Positions 52,271 through 64,000 of a stretch of 64,000 bases of DNA are shown here, piece after piece. Under the pieces are notes generated by a model, which had not been told where the DNA came from, ran no database searches, and saw only the letters and a program-made list of their open reading frames with translations. Position 1 is the stretch's first letter, and each line of letters opens with the position of its first letter. A program made the position numbers and the translations under genes. Source of the stretch: Halobacillus sp. Marseille-P3879 (GTDB lineage: Bacteria; Bacillota; Bacilli; Bacillales; Halobacillaceae); NCBI RefSeq assembly GCF_900240285.1, contig NZ_OESS01000003.1:310001-374000 (forward strand), written 5' to 3'.

Positions 52271-52318
52271 AAGGGATTCTGCGAAAGATGCTAGAACTTT
52301 CAAAGAATCCCTTTCTTT
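52271..52318 (+). terminator. Hairpin between binding-protein and permease genes
   Basis: AAGGGATTCT (52271-52280) pairs with AGAATCCCTT (52304-52313) with further internal pairing, and TCTTTC follows. It can partially terminate so that more binding protein than permease is made, as in the 30.4 kb operon. Confidence 0.65.
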
Positions 52319-52359
52319 CAAACCTGGCTTGTCGTATGGCGTAAGGAGGAGTCGAAAAC

Positions 52360-53289
52360 ATGAGTAAAGCGATAGATAATGCAAGTACCCCCTATGCCGG
52401 CAGCAGCAAGAAATCAGCCGGTGCCCGGTTTAAAAAGAATTACATTGGATGGCTGTTTATTCTGCTGGCTGTGGCGGGCATTGGGTTATTTTATTTCTAT
52501 CCCATGATCAGGGCCCTGCTGCTTTCCTTTCAGTCAGGAATGGGGTCAAACCTTGAATATGTTGGTTTAGATAACTATGTACGTCTATTCAGTGATCCTA
52601 CCTTTATTGCAGCATTGACGAATACATTCATTTATCTGCTCGTTCAAGTTCCCGTAATGATTCTTTTGGCTTTATTTTTTTCTGTACTGCTGAACGATGC
52701 CACGTTGAAATTTAAAGGATTCTTCCGGACGGCGATCTTTCTGCCGTGTGTAACCTCGCTTGTAGCCTACGCGGTTATTTTTAAATATTTATTCGGAGTG
52801 GATGGTTTAATTAATCAGTTTCTGCTTGATTTATCATTGATCTCCCAGCCACTCAACTGGTTGTCTGATCCTGTCCTGGCCAAAGTTACGATTATTGCCG
52901 CGATTACGTGGAGATGGACGGGCTACAATATGATTTTCTATTTATCTGCCTTACAGAATATCGATCGTTCGATGTATGAAGCGGCGAAGATTGATGGAGC
53001 GACATCTTTTCAGCAATTTTTCTATATTACTGTGCCGATGTTGAAGCCGATTATCTTATTTACTTCAATTATTTCCACGATCGGCACGCTGCAGATCTTT
53101 GATGAGATTATGAATATTACCAATGGCGGGCCCGGGAATGCAACACTGTCGATATCGATGTACATTTATAACCTTTCGTTTGAATACAGTCCTGATTTCG
53201 GTTACGCGGCTACTGTATCTTACGTCATTGTGATATTGATCGTTATATTATCGCTCATTCAGTTTAAAGTGGCAGGTGATGATAAATGA
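52360..53289 (+). CDS. ganP: ABC transporter permease (GanP/AraP type)
   Basis: 309 residues with six membrane helices and the EAA loop MYEAAKIDGATSFQQFFYITVPML. A charged N-terminus (SKKSAGARFKKNYIG) is cytoplasmic. ATG behind AAGGAGGAG. It overlaps the next permease by four bases. It forms the membrane channel with it. The gan symbol follows the context rather than a decisive sequence signature. Confidence 0.85.
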   Translation: MSKAIDNASTPYAGSSKKSAGARFKKNYIGWLFILLAVAGIGLFYFYPMIRALLLSFQSGMGSNLEYVGLDNYVRLFSDPTFIAALTNTFIYLLVQVPVMILLALFFSVLLNDATLKFKGFFRTAIFLPCVTSLVAYAVIFKYLFGVDGLINQFLLDLSLISQPLNWLSDPVLAKVTIIAAITWRWTGYNMIFYLSALQNIDRSMYEAAKIDGATSFQQFFYITVPMLKPIILFTSIISTIGTLQIFDEIMNITNGGPGNATLSISMYIYNLSFEYSPDFGYAATVSYVIVILIVILSLIQFKVAGDDK

Positions 53290-54113
53290 GAAAGTTAAGA
53301 AGAATCGGAGTGTATACCTTTTTAAGCATTGCTTCGCTGATATCTATTTTTCCATTCTTATGGATGCTCGTCAGTATGACCAACAAATCCGTCGATGTAA
53401 CGCAGGGCCGGCTGCTGCCGGGAGGGCATTTATTCGAAAATCTAACAGTTCTGTTTGAGTCTGTTAATATGGTAACAGCATTAGTCAATTCGACCATTAT
53501 TGCTGTCATTACTACCTTTTTAACTCTATTGATCGGGTCTCTTGCCGGCTATGGATTTGAAATCTACCGGACGCCGGGCAAGGATCGCATCTTTAATGTT
53601 CTTCTGTTGTCGATGATGATTCCATTCGCCGCAATTATGATTCCTCTCTATCGTATGTTTGGCGGCGTCTCTGGAACGATTCCGTTCTTAGGGATTGATA
53701 CGCTGGCTGCAGCGATTCTCCCAACGATTATTACAGCGTTTTTTATCTTTTTCTTCCGGCAGAATACGAAGATGTTTGCGAAGGAATTGGTGGAAGCGGG
53801 CAGGATTGACGGCTTAAGTGAACTGGGAATCTTTTTCCGTGTGTACCTGCCGACGATGAAGACGACGTATGCAGCTGCAGCGATTATTGCTTTCATGAAC
53901 AGCTGGAATAACTATTTATGGCCGCTGGTCGTGCTGCAGTCTCCGGAAAACCAAACGATTCCATTATTAATCTCGAATCTTGGGGCTGGGTATTCGCCTG
54001 ATTATGGCGTCATCATGACGGCCATTGTCATCGCGACGCTTCCAACGGCGCTGGTGTTCTTCATCATGCAGAGACATTTCGTAGCGGGCATGATGGGATC
54101 GGTGAAAGGATAA
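53286..54113 (+). CDS. ganQ: ABC transporter permease (GanQ/AraQ type)
   Basis: 275 residues with six membrane helices; the EAA loop reads LVEAGRIDGLSELGIFFRVYLPTM, and the AWNNYLWPL-like segment MNSWNNYLWPLVVLQ is typical of this subunit. ATG overlaps the previous stop (ATGA). No ATPase gene is present in the operon, so a shared MsmX-type ATPase must supply energy. Confidence 0.85.
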   Translation: MRKLRRIGVYTFLSIASLISIFPFLWMLVSMTNKSVDVTQGRLLPGGHLFENLTVLFESVNMVTALVNSTIIAVITTFLTLLIGSLAGYGFEIYRTPGKDRIFNVLLLSMMIPFAAIMIPLYRMFGGVSGTIPFLGIDTLAAAILPTIITAFFIFFFRQNTKMFAKELVEAGRIDGLSELGIFFRVYLPTMKTTYAAAAIIAFMNSWNNYLWPLVVLQSPENQTIPLLISNLGAGYSPDYGVIMTAIVIATLPTALVFFIMQRHFVAGMMGSVKG

Positions 54114-57236
<3,123 letters not shown>

Positions 57237-57269
57237 TCCCGGCTAAAAAGACATAGATACTGCATCAAG

Positions 57270-57316
57270 ACTACCTGCTCCTTATCCTGCCGCGAGGACA
57301 GGTAGTTTTATTTTTG
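57270..57316 (+). terminator. Hairpin between lacZ and the galactanase gene
   Basis: ACTACCTG and CAGGTAGT with additional TCCT/AGGA pairing flank a loop, followed by TTTTATTTTT. It may terminate part of the transcripts after lacZ. Confidence 0.65.
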
Positions 57317-57393
57317 ATCAAGGAAGGAGGAGAACAGCCGGACGTATAGAGAAAGGGGAGTTACAAATTTAAAAGAAGGAGATTAAAGCAAAT

Positions 57394-60015
57394 ATGAGAT
57401 TGAAAAAACTCAGTTTTGCCATCATGACGGTTATGTTCCTTTCGCTTGCTTCAGCTGCTTCAGCTGATTCCTCTCCTGTAGAAATTAAAGGCGGAGATTT
57501 TACGATGGAGCCGGGTGAGTTTTCTATGCTGCAGTTCAATGCGGAAGACGGTATAGAAATCGAGGATTATTCCTGGAAAGCAAGCAATCACCATGTCGTG
57601 GGTTTAGATGCAGATACAGGAAGAATGGATGCTGTAGGCACGGGAGAAGCGACTATTACATTGAAGGCAGTGGACAAGAGTGGCGAAGAGCATCGGGTAA
57701 GCAGTGATGTGGTTGTTCAAGGAAGAGAAGCGCCCCTCGTTGAGCCAATCCCCGAGCTTCAAAACAATAACAGACCTGACTTTATGATGGGCGCCGACGT
57801 GTCTTCTTTACATCAAATGATGGAAGAGGAGAAAAGCTTTTATCATTTAGACGGACAGGAAGCTCATTTGTTGGATGTGCTGGAAGAAAACGGGGTGAAC
57901 TGGGTCCGGTTAAGAGTATGGAATGATCCATACGACGAATATGGAAATCCTTATGGAGGGGGGAATAGTAATTTAGATACGACCATTGAACTGGCCAAAC
58001 AGGCAAAGGAAAGAGGAATGAACCTGTTTGTAACTTTTCACTACAGTGACTTCTGGGCGCATCCCGGACAGCAGATCGTACCAAAGGAGTGGGCCGATTT
58101 ACCAGGAGATGAGCTGGCGGAGGCGGTTGGGGATTTTACGACCGAATCCTTAGAGAGAATGAAAGAGGAAAACGTTTATCCGAACATGGTTGGTATCGGG
58201 AATGAAACCAACAGCGATATTTTAGAACAGTCCTTTAATCTCACTTCAGACGGTGATATGAACCCGGCAGCCGTCGATATTTTTAAAGCGGGTACAGAAG
58301 CCGTCCGCAGCACGGATCCTCACGCCGATGATCCAGAAAACAAAGCATTAATTTCTTTTCATCTGGCGAATGGGAATAATTCATGGCTTTATAACAGCTT
58401 TGCTTCCGCTATGGAGAAGAACAATGTAGACTATGATGCTCTTGGTGCCTCCTACTATCCATCCTGGCACGGGAGTTATGATGAAGTGTTAAATAACTTA
58501 AATGATATCACGCAGTCTTATGGAAAGGATGCCTTTATTGCGGAAACCGCATATCCGTGGACCGTTAATGAAAATGCCGGGGATGATACTCCGCAGAATT
58601 TTAAGCACGGCGATATCAGCACCGTGGGCTTAGCTGCATCGGTCCAGGGACAAGCTACGGCTTTGCGGGAAGTCCTTAACGTAGCGGCATCCATTAATGA
58701 TGAAAAAGGACTCGGTGCCTTTTATTGGGAGCCTGCCTGGCTGCCTGGGAACACGACAGGATGGGCTGCTCCTTATGGAACCGGATGGGAAGTAGCGGGC
58801 TTATTTGATATTAACGGTCATTCCCTTCCCTCTGTGGAGACGTTCAACCTGGTGAGAGGGGATCAGATCATGCCTGAGGAGGCGGACGAATATGCTTACG
58901 GCTGGGAAACGGAGGTTGTTATAGAAAAAGGACAGGACCTTGAGATGCCTGAAGAGATCAATGCCGTGAAAAACAACGGCATGATGGGGGAAGGCAAGCG
59001 TACGATTGATAAGCAGCCGGTGGAATGGAACGAAGAGGGTGAAGCCGAGGTAGACATTAATGTACCTGGGGAATACATCGTGTTTGGCAGCGTTGCTGGT
59101 AAAGAGGAGAATGCCTTTGCCCATGTGATTGTAAAAGACAACGAATCTTCTGCCGCAGCAGAACCTGTCTTTAGTGTACCGGATGGCAGCGAGATCGATG
59201 TAGTGGACGGGGACGGCTATTCTTACTCAACTAGACATGTTGTCGAAGAAGGCAGCTATATCGAGCTCGATACGGAGACCGCAAATGCCGGAATTTCCTT
59301 TACTCTGGACGGATCTAGTCCAATTGATGGGTCAGGTTCCACAAAACAATTGGCAGGTGCCCCATACATTAAGGATTATGATTCGATTCGCACGTATGCC
59401 GGACCTATTCAAATCTCTCAAAATGTTACCATTCAGGCCGTCGCTAAGCGGAGTGGACACAACTATGTATCTGGCCAGTGGGGTTCAGAACGGACAATAT
59501 TAGAAAACAGTCCAATTGCGAGGGCCAGCTACAAAGCGATCTACGACTACAGTGACGACTTATTGGCGAACGGCGGCTTTGAAAGTGGAGATCTCAGCGG
59601 CTGGAAATTAAAAAGCAAGGCCTCAAACTCTGCCGTCATGACAGCAGAAGAGGATGTGACGGAAGCTTATGCCGGGGATCACTACTTTAAATTCTCTATT
59701 AATAAAGGAGAAAGCCTGAACCTGAGGCAGAAAGCGAAAAAGCTTCCTAAAGGGGATTACAAGTTGTCTCTATACGCCAGAGGAGACAACCAGACATCTG
59801 AGGAAACAGACATGAAACTCTCTGCTTTTACTCAAGGAAAGAAATACAGCGGAACTGTAGAAACGATTGCGGTCCCTGAAGGCGAAATGATATGGAGAAA
59901 GTATTCAGTTGACGATATTCAAGTTAAAAACGGGAACCTGGAAATTAATTTTGATGCAGAAACAATCGGGTCATATACAGGCAGCATTGATCATGTGGTT
60001 TTAGAAAAACAGTAA
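57394..60015 (+). CDS. ganB: Secreted arabinogalactan endo-beta-1,4-galactanase, GH53, multidomain
   Basis: 873 residues, about twice the length of simple GH53 enzymes. Signal peptide cut near ASADS; an Ig-like (BIG2-type) domain (about 30-120); GH53 barrel with FMMGADVSSLHQMMEE, acid/base E271 in GIGNETNSD and nucleophile E384 in IAETAYPW; an Ig-like spacer (about 520-595); a chitobiase-C-like beta domain (TANAGISFTLDGSSPIDG); and a C-terminal carbohydrate-binding-type domain (LLANGGFESGDLSGWKL). It has no membrane anchor. It cuts beta-1,4-galactan outside the cell. ATG behind AGAAGGAG. Confidence 0.92.
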   Translation: MRLKKLSFAIMTVMFLSLASAASADSSPVEIKGGDFTMEPGEFSMLQFNAEDGIEIEDYSWKASNHHVVGLDADTGRMDAVGTGEATITLKAVDKSGEEHRVSSDVVVQGREAPLVEPIPELQNNNRPDFMMGADVSSLHQMMEEEKSFYHLDGQEAHLLDVLEENGVNWVRLRVWNDPYDEYGNPYGGGNSNLDTTIELAKQAKERGMNLFVTFHYSDFWAHPGQQIVPKEWADLPGDELAEAVGDFTTESLERMKEENVYPNMVGIGNETNSDILEQSFNLTSDGDMNPAAVDIFKAGTEAVRSTDPHADDPENKALISFHLANGNNSWLYNSFASAMEKNNVDYDALGASYYPSWHGSYDEVLNNLNDITQSYGKDAFIAETAYPWTVNENAGDDTPQNFKHGDISTVGLAASVQGQATALREVLNVAASINDEKGLGAFYWEPAWLPGNTTGWAAPYGTGWEVAGLFDINGHSLPSVETFNLVRGDQIMPEEADEYAYGWETEVVIEKGQDLEMPEEINAVKNNGMMGEGKRTIDKQPVEWNEEGEAEVDINVPGEYIVFGSVAGKEENAFAHVIVKDNESSAAAEPVFSVPDGSEIDVVDGDGYSYSTRHVVEEGSYIELDTETANAGISFTLDGSSPIDGSGSTKQLAGAPYIKDYDSIRTYAGPIQISQNVTIQAVAKRSGHNYVSGQWGSERTILENSPIARASYKAIYDYSDDLLANGGFESGDLSGWKLKSKASNSAVMTAEEDVTEAYAGDHYFKFSINKGESLNLRQKAKKLPKGDYKLSLYARGDNQTSEETDMKLSAFTQGKKYSGTVETIAVPEGEMIWRKYSVDDIQVKNGNLEINFDAETIGSYTGSIDHVVLEKQ

Positions 60016-60077
60016 GTGAACGTACCTGCGGGGCAAGGACGTGCAAAAGCGTTGTTTGATGTAGAACAAGGAAGAAG

Positions 60078-60117
60078 ACAGTCCGCCATTCCAGCGGCAG
60101 GCGGACTGTTCTTCATT
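60078..60117 (+). terminator. Hairpin between the galactanase and GH42 genes
   Basis: ACAGTCCGCC (60078-60087) pairs perfectly with GGCGGACTGT (60100-60109), followed by TCTTCATTT. A partial terminator or mRNA stabiliser. Confidence 0.7.
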
Positions 60118-60151
60118 TCAATCATTCTATAATGATAAGAAAGGTGATTAG

Positions 60152-62221
60152 ATGAAGGAAAAATACAATCCAGTCAGTGCAAAAATTCCAAAAATGCTTC
60201 ATGGAGCAGATTATAATCCTGAACAATGGGAGCGATACCCTGGAATAGTGGAAGAAGATATCAGATTAATGAAACAAGCGAAATGTAACGTAATGTCGGT
60301 TGGAATATTTTCCTGGGCCAAGCTTGAGCCTGAGGAAGGAGTATTTCATTTCGATTGGCTGGACCAAGTGCTTGACCAATTAGTCGAGAACGGAATTTAC
60401 GTGTTTCTAGCTACCCCAAGCGGGGCAAGGCCGGCATGGATGTCTGAAAAATATGAAGAAGTGCTTCGAGTCAGCGATAACCGGGTGAGAAATCTGCACG
60501 GGCTCAGGCACAATCATTGTTATACCTCTCCGGTGTACCGTGAAAAAGTCTCCCTCATGAACCGTAAACTGGCTGAAAGGTATTCTGAGCATCCGGCCGT
60601 CATTGGCTGGCACATTTCCAATGAATTCGGAGGAGGGTGTCATTGTGACTTATGCCAGGAGGCCTTCCGTCACTGGCTGAAGGAAAAATATAAAACGCTT
60701 GATGAGTTAAATCACAGCTGGTGGACGACGTTCTGGAGTCATACATATACCTCGTGGGCTCAGATTGAATCCCCGGCTCCACACGGTGAAACGATGGTGC
60801 ACGGTCTGAATCTGGACTGGAAGCGTTTTGTGACCGATCAGACGCTTGATTTCTATAAGCATGAGGTGAAACCTTTAAAGACCAAAAACCCGGACTTACC
60901 CGTAACCACCAATTTTATGGAAGCTTTTGAAGGATTAAATTATGCCAAATTTGCACAAGAACTCGACTTTGTCTGCTGGGATTCTTACCCTACGTGGCAC
61001 GACCTGGAGGGTGATGTTCAACAGGCCGCCTGGGTGGCGATGAATCATGATATGTTCCGATCGATTAAAGACGGACAGCCGTTTTTATTAATGGAAAGCA
61101 CACCAAGCCTGACAAACTGGCAGCCGATCAGCAAGCTGAAGCGCCCGGGTATGCATTTGCTGGCTTCGATACAGGCGGTGGCCCATGGTTCAGATTCGGT
61201 TCAATACTTTCAGTGGCGAAAAAGCCGTGGGTCGAGTGAGAAGTTCCATGGCGCTGTTGTGGATCACTCCGGAAGTGAGCATACCCGCGTGTTTAAGGAT
61301 GTCACCAAAGTCGGTGAGACGCTGGATCAGCTGGATGATGTAGTCGGAACAAGGGTGGAAGCTGAAGTTGCTGTTATCTTTGACACCGAAAATCGATGGG
61401 CGGTGAAGGATGCTCAAGGACCGAGAAACGAAGGAGTGAATTATGAAAAAACGGTAGCCGCTCATTACGAGGCATTTTGGAAACAAGGAGTGGCTGTTGA
61501 TGTTATCGATATGGACAAGGATTTCTCCGGCTATAAAATAGTGGTGGCACCAATGCTGTATATGGTCAGACCGGGAGTCGGTGAGAGGATTGAGGAGTTT
61601 GTGAAGCAGGGCGGGACATTTGTTGCGACGTATTGGTCAGGGATTGTGAATGAAAATGATTTAACTTTTCTCGGAGGCTTCCCTGGTCCACTCCGCACCA
61701 CCCTCGGCATCTGGTCTGAAGAAATAGATGGGCTTTATGACGGCCAGACGAATGGAGTCACAATCGGCACAAATAACTTAGGACTCAGTGGCGAATATAC
61801 GGCATATGAGTTATGTGATTTAATTCATTTAGAAGGAGCAGAAGCCTTAGCATTCTACAAGGATAACTTTTACGCCGGACGCCCTGCTCTTACAGTTAAT
61901 CAACTTGAAAAGGGGAAAGCTTACTATATCGCTTCCCGCAATAAACAGCCGTTTCATTATGACTTTTACGCGGCCATTATTGAAGAAGCTGGGATTAGAA
62001 AAACGATACCAGGCACGCTGCCGGAAGGAGTATCGGCACAGCAGAGGACGGACGGCAAATACGACTATATTTTCCTGATGAACTTTGGGGATGCCGAAAA
62101 GAATTTAGAGATTCCAGGTAGTGGCTTCACTTATTTGATGGACGGGAAATCAGTGGAGGGGCAAGTAAACCTGTCTCCTTTTGGACTTTCAATTTTAAAA
62201 AGGGAAAAAGGTGGATTATGA
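60152..62221 (+). CDS. ganA: Beta-galactosidase, GH42
   Basis: 689 residues, GH42. HGADYNPEQW at the start, acid/base E158 in WHISNEFGGGCHCDLC and nucleophile E315 in LLMESTPSLTNW, followed by the trimerisation and C-terminal beta domains. The CxCxxC cluster after the acid/base residue is the zinc site of the family. Cytoplasmic, no signal peptide. ATG behind AAAGGTGATT. It should cleave galacto-oligosaccharides made by the GH53 enzyme; its stop overlaps the start of the GH35 gene. Confidence 0.94.
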   Translation: MKEKYNPVSAKIPKMLHGADYNPEQWERYPGIVEEDIRLMKQAKCNVMSVGIFSWAKLEPEEGVFHFDWLDQVLDQLVENGIYVFLATPSGARPAWMSEKYEEVLRVSDNRVRNLHGLRHNHCYTSPVYREKVSLMNRKLAERYSEHPAVIGWHISNEFGGGCHCDLCQEAFRHWLKEKYKTLDELNHSWWTTFWSHTYTSWAQIESPAPHGETMVHGLNLDWKRFVTDQTLDFYKHEVKPLKTKNPDLPVTTNFMEAFEGLNYAKFAQELDFVCWDSYPTWHDLEGDVQQAAWVAMNHDMFRSIKDGQPFLLMESTPSLTNWQPISKLKRPGMHLLASIQAVAHGSDSVQYFQWRKSRGSSEKFHGAVVDHSGSEHTRVFKDVTKVGETLDQLDDVVGTRVEAEVAVIFDTENRWAVKDAQGPRNEGVNYEKTVAAHYEAFWKQGVAVDVIDMDKDFSGYKIVVAPMLYMVRPGVGERIEEFVKQGGTFVATYWSGIVNENDLTFLGGFPGPLRTTLGIWSEEIDGLYDGQTNGVTIGTNNLGLSGEYTAYELCDLIHLEGAEALAFYKDNFYAGRPALTVNQLEKGKAYYIASRNKQPFHYDFYAAIIEEAGIRKTIPGTLPEGVSAQQRTDGKYDYIFLMNFGDAEKNLEIPGSGFTYLMDGKSVEGQVNLSPFGLSILKREKGGL

Positions 62222-63981
62222 TGCTGCAAGCTAAAGACGGACAATTTTATTTAGATCAGGAACCCTTTCAAATTCTTTCCGGCGCCATGCATTATTTCCG
62301 CACGGTCCCGGAACACTGGGAAGACAGGCTGCAGAAGCTTAAAGCGTTAGGATTAAATACAGTAGAGACTTATATCGCCTGGAATGTGCATGAACCGAAG
62401 AAAGGAGATTTTCATTTTTCCGGTCTGGCCGATATCGAGCAGTTCATCCAGCTGGCCCAGGAGTTGGGATTGTATGTCATCATCCGCCCTTCTCCTTATA
62501 TTTGTGCAGAGTGGGAAATGGGCGGGCTGCCCTCCTGGCTGCTGAAGGATCATTCGGTCGTGCTGCGCAGCAGTGACACTCGTTTCTTAACCCACGTAGA
62601 AGATTATTATGATGTGCTGCTTCCTAAGTTCCGCCCTTACCTCTTTCAAAATGGCGGGCCTGTCATAGCGATGCAAATTGAAAATGAATACGGAGCTTAC
62701 GGAGATGATCAAAGCTACCTTGATTTTTTCAAACAGCAGTATGAAAAACATGGAATCGATACGTTTCTTTTTACCTCAGATGGTCCTGAATTTATTACTC
62801 AAGGCTCCCTGCCCGACGTAACAACCACGTTAAACTTTGGATCTAAGATGGAGGCTGCTTTTGAACAATTAGAAAAAATGAAGCCGGGTTCCCCTAAGAT
62901 GGCAGCTGAATTCTGGATCGGCTGGTTTGACTATTGGACGGGGAAGCATCATACAAGAGAAGCAGAAGATGCAGCTGCTGTTTTTAAAGAGCTGATGGAG
63001 AAGAAGAGTTCGGTGAATTTTTATATGTTTCATGGAGGAACGAACTTCGGTTTCATGAATGGAGCAAATCATTACGATCTCTATTACCCTACGATTACAA
63101 GCTATGACTATGATAGTCTTCTGACGGAAAATGGAGACATTACAGAAAAGTACCGTGCAGTTAAACGAACCTTAAGCAACTATATAGACGTTCCTGAAGA
63201 TTATATCAGTACAGTTTCAGCAAAAAGTTACGGAACGGTCTCATTGCAGGAGTCTCTCAGTTTATTTGATACACTTGATCAGATCAGCCGTCGAGTGGAG
63301 AATGTTACGCCCCTTCCTATGGAAGCGATTGATCAGTCGTATGGTTATACACTTTATCGTACGACAGTCAACAGGCAGGGTGATTTAAGTATGGGAATCG
63401 ACGCGTTCCATGACCGGGCTTACGTTTATATTAATGGAAAATATGAGACCATTATTTATAAAAACGACTCAGAGCGGAAGGTGGTACTGACTTTTCCATC
63501 CGAAAGCAATACGCTCGAAATCTTAGTAGAAAACATGGGCAGAGCGAATTATGGAGAACACCTTTCAGACAGGAAAGGGATTACACACAACATTTGGCTT
63601 GGGGAGCAGTACTTTTTTCATTGGGAAATGTTTGTGATTGAATTAGACATTCTTCCTGACAGCTATGAAGGAGATGGAGATGCAAGGTATCCGAAGTTTT
63701 TCAGGGGAACCTTCGATGCTGAAGGCTTACACGACACATTTATTGACAGTGCCGGCTTTACGAAAGGAAATGTGTTTATCAATGGATTTAATTTGGGAAG
63801 GTATTGGAATACAGCCGGTCCCCAGCAAAGACTTTATCTTCCCGGCCCTTTATTAAAAGAAAAGGGGAATGAATTGGTCATTCTGGAGTTAGAGCAGACT
63901 TGCACCCAAGAAGTTCAGCTGCTTAAGCACCATAAGCTTAACTCAGAAAATTTAACAGTAAAAGGCAGTTCCATGGATTAA
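62218..63981 (+). CDS. Beta-galactosidase, GH35
   Basis: 587 residues, the usual length for bacterial GH35. The N-terminal signature FQILSGAMHYFRTVPEHWEDRL, acid/base in AMQIENEYGAYG (Glu157) and nucleophile in AAEFWIGWFDYWTG (Glu231), and two beta-sandwich domains with GRANYGEHLSDRKGI and FNLGRYWN. Cytoplasmic. ATG 62218 overlaps the ganA stop (ATGA), with ATG 62221 as an equal option. Last gene of the operon; it probably has a linkage preference different from GH2 and GH42. Confidence 0.93.
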   Translation: MMLQAKDGQFYLDQEPFQILSGAMHYFRTVPEHWEDRLQKLKALGLNTVETYIAWNVHEPKKGDFHFSGLADIEQFIQLAQELGLYVIIRPSPYICAEWEMGGLPSWLLKDHSVVLRSSDTRFLTHVEDYYDVLLPKFRPYLFQNGGPVIAMQIENEYGAYGDDQSYLDFFKQQYEKHGIDTFLFTSDGPEFITQGSLPDVTTTLNFGSKMEAAFEQLEKMKPGSPKMAAEFWIGWFDYWTGKHHTREAEDAAAVFKELMEKKSSVNFYMFHGGTNFGFMNGANHYDLYYPTITSYDYDSLLTENGDITEKYRAVKRTLSNYIDVPEDYISTVSAKSYGTVSLQESLSLFDTLDQISRRVENVTPLPMEAIDQSYGYTLYRTTVNRQGDLSMGIDAFHDRAYVYINGKYETIIYKNDSERKVVLTFPSESNTLEILVENMGRANYGEHLSDRKGITHNIWLGEQYFFHWEMFVIELDILPDSYEGDGDARYPKFFRGTFDAEGLHDTFIDSAGFTKGNVFINGFNLGRYWNTAGPQQRLYLPGPLLKEKGNELVILELEQTCTQEVQLLKHHKLNSENLTVKGSSMD

Positions 63982-63999
63982 TGAGGAACTGCTTTTTTT
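63965..63999 (+). terminator. Terminator of the galactan operon
   Basis: GCAGTTCC (63965-63972) pairs with GGAACTGC (63985-63992), followed by seven T. The GH35 stop lies in the loop. Confidence 0.88.
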
Positions 64000-64000
64000 C

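Overview
The window looks like a chromosomal segment of an endospore-forming Bacillaceae. A SpoVA-type operon and a gamma-type small acid-soluble spore protein show spore formation, and low-GC Firmicute signals (AGGAGG ribosome binding sites, cre boxes, PHO-box-like repeats, SigL/sigma-54 promoters) run throughout. Many exported and lipoprotein-like products are rich in Asp/Glu, which suggests a halophile or halotolerant genus such as Halobacillus; the genus is an inference. I saw no rRNA, tRNA, CRISPR array, insertion sequence or prophage.

Layout. 1-1.6 kb: tail of a spoVA operon of the heat-resistance type (spoVAD end, spoVAEb, DUF1657, DUF421-DUF1657 or '2Duf'). 1.8-2.6 kb: a small hypothetical gene and a 5'-truncated phosphodiester glycosidase. 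2.6-11.5 kb: a nitrate-type respiratory locus with a b-type-cytochrome-like membrane protein, a molybdopterin oxidoreductase, a four-cluster ferredoxin, a Tat-exported Rieske protein, three small unknown proteins, a NarK transporter fused to a PAS domain, and a NarL/NreC-type regulator with a PAS histidine kinase. It starts at two GGG-N5-CCC dyads 22 bp apart and ends in a strong terminator. 11.6-13.4 kb: three CBO0543-like membrane proteins. 13.5-18.4 kb (minus strand): sspE, then the operon phoD-tatC-phoX-tatA behind a PHO-box-like repeat. 18.6-19.2 kb: no plausible protein gene, but a candidate structured RNA of about 460 nt on the minus strand with a 25-bp closing helix and its own terminator.

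19.3-26.0 kb: acetoin dehydrogenase regulon (acoR, then a sigma-54 promoter and acoABCL). 26.3-27.0 kb: an SDR oxidoreductase. 27.2-34.4 kb: a LacI regulator with three copies of its likely operator, and a sugar ABC transporter operon with a TIM-barrel isomerase and two Gfo/Idh/MocA dehydrogenases. 34.9-40.9 kb: a second sigma-54 regulon (CBS-PAS-AAA activator, iron alcohol dehydrogenase, GntP-type permease, MmsA-type dehydrogenase), probably for a short hydroxy-acid. 41.1-43.5 kb: a WYL regulator and small envelope proteins, with three apparent single-base deletions in 1.4 kb. 43.5-45.3 kb: Nudix, MazG-like and HNH proteins. 45.5-47.0 kb: an alpha-carbonic anhydrase lipoprotein and a Gly/Pro/Gln repeat protein.

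47.4-64.0 kb: a galactan-use regulon. A YesN/YesM two-component pair precedes a sugar-binding lipoprotein, two permeases, a GH2 beta-galactosidase, a secreted multidomain GH53 galactanase, a GH42 and a GH35 beta-galactosidase, closed by a terminator at the window end. The secreted GH53 would cut beta-1,4-galactan outside the cell, the ABC system would import oligosaccharides, and the three cytoplasmic galactosidases would finish them. The most unusual items are the candidate RNA, the Rieske-containing nitrate reductase locus with its PAS-fused transporter, and the 2Duf-type spoVA operon.
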